NCBI GenBank assembly: GCA_934444735.1
Contig: CAKSDE010000013.1
Span: forward strand, 18,367-82,366
Length of the DNA: 64,000 nucleotides
From: an uncultured Clostridia bacterium
GTDB lineage: Bacteria > Bacillota > Clostridia > UBA1381
Reading direction: 5' to 3'
Under the pieces are notes generated by a model that saw nothing but the letters and a program-made list of their open reading frames with translations, had not been told where the DNA came from and did not search any database. Positions 58,726 to 64,000 of the stretch are shown piece after piece. The translations under genes and the position numbers were made by a program. The stretch's first letter is position 1; each line of letters opens with the position of its first letter.

Positions 58726-59118
58726 ATGACACAAGCAGAACTTGATGAGATATTGGCAAAGCATGAAAAATGGCTCAATGATGAGGACGGCGGCGAGCAC
58801 GCAAACCTACAGAACGCAAACCTACAGAACGCAGACCTACAGAACGCAGACCTACGGAGAGCAAACCTACAGGGCGCAAACCTACGGAGAGCAAATATTG
58901 ACTTTTGCGCATGGCCTATATGGTGCGGCAGCTTAAAGGTACACATAGATGACAACATAGGCCTACAGCTGCTATATCACGCAGTATCGCCGATTTTATA
59001 CAGTAAATACACAAGCAAGTGGTTAAAGCGTGTGGTTTCGGGACTGGTGAGTGTAGTTAATATGTTCATCAAAGTAAAAACAGGCGAGGTGGACAAGCTT
59101 GAACCGTTTAAGGAATAA
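58726..59118 (+). CDS. Pentapeptide-repeat protein
   Basis: A 130-residue protein starting at the ATG at 58726 with GGGAGGA upstream. Residues 26-55 are pentapeptide repeats (A-[ND]-L-[QR]-x), too few for a full beta-helix coat. They are encoded by six near-identical 15-bp tandem repeats. The C-terminal part is unrelated, with 'VVSGLVSVVNMFIKV'. The function is unknown; longer relatives mimic DNA. Confidence 0.75.
   Translation: MTQAELDEILAKHEKWLNDEDGGEHANLQNANLQNADLQNADLRRANLQGANLRRANIDFCAWPIWCGSLKVHIDDNIGLQLLYHAVSPILYSKYTSKWLKRVVSGLVSVVNMFIKVKTGEVDKLEPFKE
58801..58890 (+). repeat. 15-bp tandem repeats (six units)
   Basis: Units of the form GC(A)(A/G)ACCTAC(A/G)G(A/G)... repeat six times in frame within the pentapeptide gene. 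Confidence 0.85.
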
Positions 59119-59119
59119 A

Positions 59120-59186
59120 AAAAGTCCGTTGTCAAAAATGCGCAGCGACAACGGACAAGAGGTGAGTTCCACTTACCTCTATTTTA
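59120..59186 (+). terminator. Twin hairpins between prophage genes
   Basis: GTCCGTTGTC (59124-59133) pairs with GACAACGGAC (59147-59156); then AGAGGT (59158-59163) pairs with ACCTCT (59175-59180), followed by ATTTT. It may terminate or attenuate early transcription. Confidence 0.6.
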
Positions 59187-59224
59187 ACAGAAACAAGCGA
59201 GAAAGTCAAGAGGTGAATTAAAAA

Positions 59225-59452
59225 ATGGACAAATTAATATTTAGCATTGCAGAAGATACAGTATCAAGAGAGGGCATGGTCGTAAGAATTGACGCAGAAG
59301 CGGCGGCTATGGTGCTCGATATTGCCGGCAAAACAAGAATGGATAAAAAATATATAATATCGGAAATGATTAAATTCGTATACCCGAGGACAGAAGTAAA
59401 CTGTGTACGGTTAAGCTTTAAAGATTCCGACACAAAAAAGAGGGGGAAATAA
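59225..59452 (+). CDS. Small prophage protein, ribbon-helix-helix-like
   Basis: A 75-residue protein with 'VVRIDAEAAAMVLDIAGKT' and 'KYIISEMIKFVYPR', the strand-helix-helix look of an RHH or similar small DNA-binding protein. GAGGTGAATTAAAA precedes the ATG. Assignment is weak. Confidence 0.6.
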   Translation: MDKLIFSIAEDTVSREGMVVRIDAEAAAMVLDIAGKTRMDKKYIISEMIKFVYPRTEVNCVRLSFKDSDTKKRGK

Positions 59453-59453
59453 G

Positions 59454-59972
59454 ATGGACATTATGTTGATGGGAAAAAATCCGAATTTCCTCGGTTCGTG
59501 GGATTTATACGACCGCCCGAACAAAAAGATTGTCGTTACGATTGATGATATACGTGATGAGGACGTTGTCAATCAAGGGCGCGAGGAGCGTGTGACGGTC
59601 TGCCATTTTAAAGAGCAGGTCAAACCCATGATTCTGAATCTTACAAACAAAAAAACAATTGCCAAGCTATACAAGACAAAAGACAGCGAAAAATTAAAAG
59701 GAAAGCGCATCGAAATCGGCTTTGAGCAGGTAAAAGCCTTTGGAAAGCTGTCGGACGCTTTGAGGATAACCCCCAAAATACCGACACAAACCGCACCGAT
59801 CGAAATAAAGTGCGAGTGCTGCGGCAGGAATTTGCAGCCTTACGGCGGACTGTCGGTTGAGGAGCTGGCGAGATATACAATGGGAAACTACGGCAAAAAA
59901 TTATGCTCTGATTGTGCCGCAGAAGAAAAAAGAAAACAGGAGAGTATGAACAATGAAAACCACGAAAATTAA
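59454..59972 (+). CDS. Prophage protein with C-terminal zinc ribbon
   Basis: A 172-residue protein. The N-terminal part is a beta-rich domain ('GRIEIGFEQVKAFG'-like strand pattern) I do not recognise; residues about 122-160 hold C-x2-C ('CECCGR') and C-x2-C ('CSDCAA') pairs that should bind zinc. It overlaps the ATPase gene by 20 bases, so both proteins probably work together in recombination or replication. Confidence 0.66.
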   Translation: MDIMLMGKNPNFLGSWDLYDRPNKKIVVTIDDIRDEDVVNQGREERVTVCHFKEQVKPMILNLTNKKTIAKLYKTKDSEKLKGKRIEIGFEQVKAFGKLSDALRITPKIPTQTAPIEIKCECCGRNLQPYGGLSVEELARYTMGNYGKKLCSDCAAEEKRKQESMNNENHEN

Positions 59973-61383
59973 GATTAAAAACCTGTTCGGGATTGCCGAA
60001 CAAGAGCTTGACGGAAGATCAATAGAAGTGACAGGTACAAACGGTGCCGGGAAAACCTCTGTTATTGACGCTATAAAATACGGACTGACAAACAACTCCG
60101 ACCGTGAATATATCATCAAAAAAGGCGAAAACGAGGGCGAAATCATAATTGAAACCGACTCGGGACTCTACATAAACAGAAAAAAACGTACACAGCAAGC
60201 CGATTACAAATCGGTAAAAGAGGGCGGTAAAGAAGTTGCAAGCCCCGAGGGATTTTTAAAGCAAATATTTACACCGCTGCAATTAAACCCCGTAGAGTTT
60301 ACGCAGATGTCAAAGCAGGATCAGAACCGCACAATTTTGGATTTGATAAAATTCGATTGGGATCTGAACTGGATTGTAGAACAATTCGGCGAACTTCCTA
60401 AGGGCATAAACTACGAACAAAATATCCTGCAAGTATTAAATGACATACAGTCCGAAAAAGGCGAATATTTCCGCCACAGACAGGATATAAACCGTGATAT
60501 AAGAAACAAAACCGCTTTTATTCATGACATCGCTCAATCTATCCCCGACAACTACAACGCGGATATGTGGGAGCATTACGACACAGGCGCAAAATACCGC
60601 GAGCTTGAAGAAATACGCACAAGAAATAACACCATATCAAGGGCAAAAACATTCCGTGAGAGCGGTGACGGCAAGCGCAGAGGAATCGAGGCGGAAAAGG
60701 AACTTGCATTGACGGCGCTTGATAAAACAGTGTCGGCAGAACGGGAAACAATCCTTACAGACATTGAAAAGCTTAAGGCAAACATACAGGCACTGGAGGT
60801 TACTCTCAACGGTCTGCCCGAAAAACTGGAAGATAAAAAAGCAGTTATCATGAGCGAGTACAACGAAAAAATATCAAAACTTGAATCTGATTTGGGAGTT
60901 GCCGATAAATATGCAGACATGGAGCTTACCGATTGCACTGAATTAGAGGCGGAAATCAAAGAGGCGGAGAATATGATAAAGCACCTGAACGAGTACAAAC
61001 GTATGGTAAAAATGCGGGAGGAAACGGAAGAACTGACAAGAGAATCAGACGAGCTGACACGGAAAATCGAGCTTGCCAGAAATCTTCCGGGGATAATCTT
61101 AAAGACAGCTACAATCCCGATCGAGGGATTCACGGTTGAGGACGGAATACCATTGATACACGGCTTGCCGGTATCAAATCTTTCGGAGGGTGAGCAATTA
61201 AGTCTTTGCGTTGACGTTGCTCTTTCAAAACCAAACGCATTACAGATTATACTGATAGACGGTGCCGAAAAATTATCTGATGAGAACAGACAGAAACTGT
61301 ATGAAAAATGCAAGGAAAAAGGGCTGCAATTTATTGCAACACGGACAACCAATGACAATGAAATGGAGGTACACTACCTATGA
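59953..61383 (+). CDS. SMC/RecF-like AAA ATPase
   Basis: A 476-residue ATPase with Walker A 'VTGTNGAGKTSVIDAIKYG' near 30, a long coiled coil in two arms (about 205-250 and 265-365), an ABC-type signature 'NLSEGEQLSLCVDVAL' and a Walker B 'IILIDGAEKLS', where the usual Glu after Asp is Gly. There is no zinc-hook CxxC. Such phage ATPases accompany nucleases in recombination modules; the PD-(D/E)XK nuclease gene overlaps its end (ATGA). Confidence 0.87.
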   Translation: MKTTKIKIKNLFGIAEQELDGRSIEVTGTNGAGKTSVIDAIKYGLTNNSDREYIIKKGENEGEIIIETDSGLYINRKKRTQQADYKSVKEGGKEVASPEGFLKQIFTPLQLNPVEFTQMSKQDQNRTILDLIKFDWDLNWIVEQFGELPKGINYEQNILQVLNDIQSEKGEYFRHRQDINRDIRNKTAFIHDIAQSIPDNYNADMWEHYDTGAKYRELEEIRTRNNTISRAKTFRESGDGKRRGIEAEKELALTALDKTVSAERETILTDIEKLKANIQALEVTLNGLPEKLEDKKAVIMSEYNEKISKLESDLGVADKYADMELTDCTELEAEIKEAENMIKHLNEYKRMVKMREETEELTRESDELTRKIELARNLPGIILKTATIPIEGFTVEDGIPLIHGLPVSNLSEGEQLSLCVDVALSKPNALQIILIDGAEKLSDENRQKLYEKCKEKGLQFIATRTTNDNEMEVHYL

Positions 61384-62147
61384 TATTAACACAGGAAAAT
61401 TACTTTTCGCCCGAGGCACAAAAAATGTATATGGGTGCGTCACAATTTAAAGCGTTTGAAAAATGCGAGGCGGCCGCTATGGCAGAAATCATGGGCGAAT
61501 TTGAGCAGGAAAAAACCACATCATTGTTGGTAGGATCATACGTAGACGCGCACTTTGAGGGCACATTGGACATTTTCAAGGCAAAGAATCCGCAGATTTT
61601 TACCCGAAACGGTGAGTTAAAAAGCGAATACCGAAAAGCAGACACCATTATCCAACGAATCGAACGTGACAGTCTATTTATGGACTTTATGTCGGGCGAA
61701 AAACAGGTCATAAAAACAGGCGAAATCGAGGGTATACCCGTTAAGATAAAAATGGACAGCTATTTCCCCGACAAGAAGATTGTAGACCTTAAAATTATGA
61801 AAGATTTTGAGCCGGTATATGTTGCCGGCAAGGGCAGATTAAATTTTATTGAGGCTTGGGAATATGATGTCCAAGCGGCATTTTATCAGATGATTGAGGG
61901 TAACAACCTACCCTTTTACATCGCGGCGGCAACCAAAGAAACCGTCCCCGATATTGCGATAATACAGATACCGCAGGAAAACATCGAGGCTGCCAAAGAA
62001 TTTATACGGTCAAACATCGTAAGATACAATGCAATCAAAGAGGGATATATACTCCCCGAGCGCTGCGAACACTGCGATTATTGCAAACACACAAAGGTAC
62101 TGACGGTGCCGATAGATATGGAGGAATTAGACTATTATGCTGAATAA
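61380..62147 (+). CDS. PD-(D/E)XK nuclease-like exonuclease (DUF3799-type)
   Basis: A 255-residue protein with 'MGASQFKAFEKCEAAAMA' at the start and the nuclease core 'IKMDSYFPDKKIVDLKIMKD', in which Asp...Asp-x-Lys form the PD-(D/E)XK site. The C-terminal Cys cluster ('CEHCDYCK') may hold an Fe-S cluster or zinc. It is probably the 5'-3' exonuclease of the phage recombination system; no RecT gene is seen beside it. Confidence 0.85.
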   Translation: MILTQENYFSPEAQKMYMGASQFKAFEKCEAAAMAEIMGEFEQEKTTSLLVGSYVDAHFEGTLDIFKAKNPQIFTRNGELKSEYRKADTIIQRIERDSLFMDFMSGEKQVIKTGEIEGIPVKIKMDSYFPDKKIVDLKIMKDFEPVYVAGKGRLNFIEAWEYDVQAAFYQMIEGNNLPFYIAAATKETVPDIAIIQIPQENIEAAKEFIRSNIVRYNAIKEGYILPERCEHCDYCKHTKVLTVPIDMEELDYYAE

Positions 62148-62544
62148 AGTATGTTTATGCGGACGGTTGGCAACAGAGGTTGAGATGAGAACGCTTGACA
62201 GCGGCACAAATGTCGCAAGGGTATGTATTGCGGTACAGCGTAACTACAAAAATAACAATGATGAGTATGACGCAGATTTCTTTAACTGTACTGCATGGCG
62301 CGGTACTGCCGATATTTTGTTCAAATATTTTAAAAAGGGCGATTTTATCGTTGTTGACGGGCATTTGCAGGTGGATAGATGGGACGATAACGGGACGACC
62401 CGAAGTGCCGTAAAGGTAATAATAGACAATGTGACATTTACCGGTTCAAAGAATAACGGACAGTCAAAACAGCAAGTGCAAAGCGATCCGACTAACTTTG
62501 ATGATCTGACCTCCGTTCCCATCGAGAGCGATTTGCCATTTTAA
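62137..62544 (+). CDS. ssb: Single-stranded DNA-binding protein
   Basis: A 135-residue SSB with OB-fold motifs ('MLNKVCLCGRLATEVEMRT', 'FFNCTAWRGTADILFKYFKK') and the acidic C-terminal tip DLPF used to recruit partners. It overlaps the nuclease gene by 11 bases. Confidence 0.96.
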   Translation: MLNKVCLCGRLATEVEMRTLDSGTNVARVCIAVQRNYKNNNDEYDADFFNCTAWRGTADILFKYFKKGDFIVVDGHLQVDRWDDNGTTRSAVKVIIDNVTFTGSKNNGQSKQQVQSDPTNFDDLTSVPIESDLPF

Positions 62545-62558
62545 CGGGGGTATGAAGT

Positions 62559-63017
62559 ATGGATATACAAATTGATACAAGAGAAAAAGCGCGTGCGATA
62601 AAAAAGATACTGGCACACTTTGACAAGTGTGGCATACAGTATTGCAGCAGTAAGCTGTTTGTCGGTGATTATATGAATATGGACAATCCGCGTGTTATCG
62701 TTGACCGAAAGCAGGATTTGAGGGAAATATACTCAAATCTATGTCATCAGCATGAAAGATTTGTCGGCGAATTAAAGCGTGCCGATAAGTTCGGTATAAA
62801 GCTGATTATTCTGTGCGAGCATGGAAAGGGTATACAGACGCTTGAGGACGTGCAGAACTGGTACAATCCGCAGCTTGACAAAACGCCGTATGCATGGGAC
62901 GGCAAAAGATTATACAAGGTCATGCGTACAATTGCGCTAAAATACGGCATTGAGTGGCGCTTTTGCGACAAACAGCATACCGGAGCGGAGATTGTGAGGC
63001 TTCTGGGAAATGAATAG
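62559..63017 (+). CDS. ERCC4-domain nuclease
   Basis: A 152-residue protein with the ERCC4/XPF nuclease signature: 'IDTREKAR' and 'VGDYM' then 'VIVDRKQDLREIYSNL' (the V-D-R-K form of ERK-x3-D). It probably cuts branched DNA during phage replication or recombination. It overlaps the primase-type gene by 8 bases. Confidence 0.87.
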   Translation: MDIQIDTREKARAIKKILAHFDKCGIQYCSSKLFVGDYMNMDNPRVIVDRKQDLREIYSNLCHQHERFVGELKRADKFGIKLIILCEHGKGIQTLEDVQNWYNPQLDKTPYAWDGKRLYKVMRTIALKYGIEWRFCDKQHTGAEIVRLLGNE

Positions 63018-63546
63018 TTTGGCGGAAATGATAAGACAAAGCGTATCGATGCAGGACATATGCACACGGTACGGTTTTACGGTAAATCGGACAGGATTTA
63101 TCACCTGTCCGTTCCATACCGAAAAAACAGCGTCGCTAAAAATCTACAAAGGAAGCAACGGCTGGCACTGTTTCGGCTGCGGACGAGGCGGCAGCAATAT
63201 TGATTTTGTCAAATATTTGTTTGGTGCGGATTTTAAGCAGGCGGCAGAGATGATTATACATGATTTTAACTTGCCTGTAGCCACCACCAAATCATCATAC
63301 AGGGATAAAATTAAGGCTCAAAGACGTTTGAGTGATTTAAATCAAACTATAAGCGCAAGACAACAAGAACGCATAGAGAGCGAAAATAAGTATGACACGT
63401 TAATCAATAAGTGGGTTTGCAATGATATTATCATACATAATTTAAAGCCTGCCGGGCCCGATGATGAGATATTTGACGCATACGTTAGGGCTGTTAACGA
63501 ACAGCCTATAATCGAATACGAATTAGATTGCATGGAGGTGAGTTAA
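63010..63546 (+). CDS. CHC2 zinc-finger primase-type protein
   Basis: A 178-residue protein with the DnaG-type zinc finger C-x2-H...C-x2-C ('CPFHTEKTASLKIYKG', 'WHCFGCGRGGSNIDFVK') at 34-60 and a helical tail. It lacks the TOPRIM catalytic domain, so it is the recognition module of a split primase whose partner may be the following DUF927-like protein. Confidence 0.88.
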   Translation: MNSLAEMIRQSVSMQDICTRYGFTVNRTGFITCPFHTEKTASLKIYKGSNGWHCFGCGRGGSNIDFVKYLFGADFKQAAEMIIHDFNLPVATTKSSYRDKIKAQRRLSDLNQTISARQQERIESENKYDTLINKWVCNDIIIHNLKPAGPDDEIFDAYVRAVNEQPIIEYELDCMEVS

Positions 63547-63548
63547 AA

Positions 63549-64000
63549 TTGGAGGAAAAACAAATACCGCCATTTAAAAAAGAGGATTTTTTATTTACAT
63601 CAAAGCCGTATGAATGGCTGGAGGAAAACGCAAGCAATAAATTTGAATCGCTGCAATTAACCGAGCGAATGGACGAGGTGGCATCTGCTGAAAAAGTGAA
63701 AAATTTCAAGTCACTTTACAAAGCATATGTAAGTGCAAAAAACGGAAATATATACGGATTGAGCGCAACAAACTTTACCGGGCAGGAATTTGCACTGGAT
63801 TGCGGAGATTGGACCTGTGACGATTACGGTGTCACCATAAATGACGGATACAGAGGCGAGGGCATTGCCTGCACACACCCGATAATGCCGGTACAACGTC
63901 TGTACAATATAGATTCCGGCACAGAGAAACTGAAAATTGCATACAGGAAAGGAACACGGTGGCGCAGTACCATTGTTGATAAAAAGGTTCTTGCAAGTAA
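63549..64000 (+). CDS. DUF927-like phage replication protein, truncated by window edge
   Basis: The frame starts with TTG at 63549-63551, preceded by GGAGGTGAG within the end of the previous gene, and stays open to the window end (150 codons). The visible part has 'LYNIDSGTEKLKIAYRKG' and 'WRSTIVDKKVLAS', which match the opening of DUF927 proteins, usually followed by a helicase-like ATPase. It would be the phage replicative helicase/primase partner (inference). Confidence 0.7.
   Translation, partial: MEEKQIPPFKKEDFLFTSKPYEWLEENASNKFESLQLTERMDEVASAEKVKNFKSLYKAYVSAKNGNIYGLSATNFTGQEFALDCGDWTCDDYGVTINDGYRGEGIACTHPIMPVQRLYNIDSGTEKLKIAYRKGTRWRSTIVDKKVLAS

Overview
The window reads as chromosome of a low-to-mid-GC, spore-forming anaerobe of the Clostridia. 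The pointers are a complete eight-gene spoIIIA operon, a FeoA/FeoA/FeoB ferrous-iron operon, a decarboxylase-type beta subunit, an acyl-CoA dehydratase activase family pair and clostridial-style promoters (TTGACA/17/TATAAT occurs again and again). I cannot name the genus. No rRNA, tRNA or CRISPR array was seen.

Layout. 1-4.5 kb (minus strand): a solute-binding lipoprotein, a truncated membrane sensor, an HPt protein and a GGDEF-REC-HD-GYP protein, together a likely phosphorelay into cyclic-di-GMP. 4.6-5.0 kb: a decayed tyrosine recombinase. 5.3-8.4 kb: an AraC regulator divergent from a YgjV-like membrane protein and a TIM-barrel-like glycosidase. 8.4-13.2 kb: an XRE regulator with paired operators, the feo operon ending in two small membrane proteins, and a divergent DtxR/MntR-type repressor with stacked inverted repeats at the feo promoter. 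13.3-24.2 kb (minus): ribokinase, the dehydratase-like/activase pair, an SH3-NlpC/P60 hydrolase, an RNA methyltransferase and RNase R. 24.5-32.6 kb (plus): secD-secF, a GH20 hexosaminidase, L-rhamnose isomerase and an ABC exporter. 32.6-33.1 kb: a par-like type I toxin-antitoxin candidate. 33.2-41.2 kb: a secreted repeat protein, a full-length carbamoyl-phosphate synthase paralogue with both ATP-grasp sites altered, an OadB/small gamma-like pair, a YesL protein and mnmG. 41.7-47.8 kb (minus): spoIIIAH to spoIIIAA, proB and a YbaK/ProXp gene that lost its start at a second toxin copy. 48.0-52.2 kb: an SLH/GLUG surface protein and an S24-type repressor divergent from a small gene.

52.3-64.0 kb is the left part of a prophage. 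It begins inside a host gene, leaving a 26-codon stub. A large serine recombinase, a zinc-ribbon membrane protein, a membrane-anchored ImmA-like peptidase and a cI-like repressor form the leftward lysogeny operon. A repressor-operator-overlapped rightward promoter and a structured leader precede the early and replication genes: Cro-like regulator, DUF2303 protein, SMC/RecF-like ATPase, PD-(D/E)XK nuclease, SSB, ERCC4 nuclease, CHC2 primase finger and the start of a DUF927-like protein. The right end lies beyond the window.

Two kinds of structure are not explained by ordinary genes. One is a family of at least six dispersed intergenic two-hairpin elements whose stems vary in a compensatory way around a conserved GTAC/GCCGTC core and a CCGTTCTGCA tail. 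The other is a pair of 131-bp repeats encoding an identical 22-residue hydrophobic peptide with only synonymous differences; one copy has a convergent antisense-like RNA.
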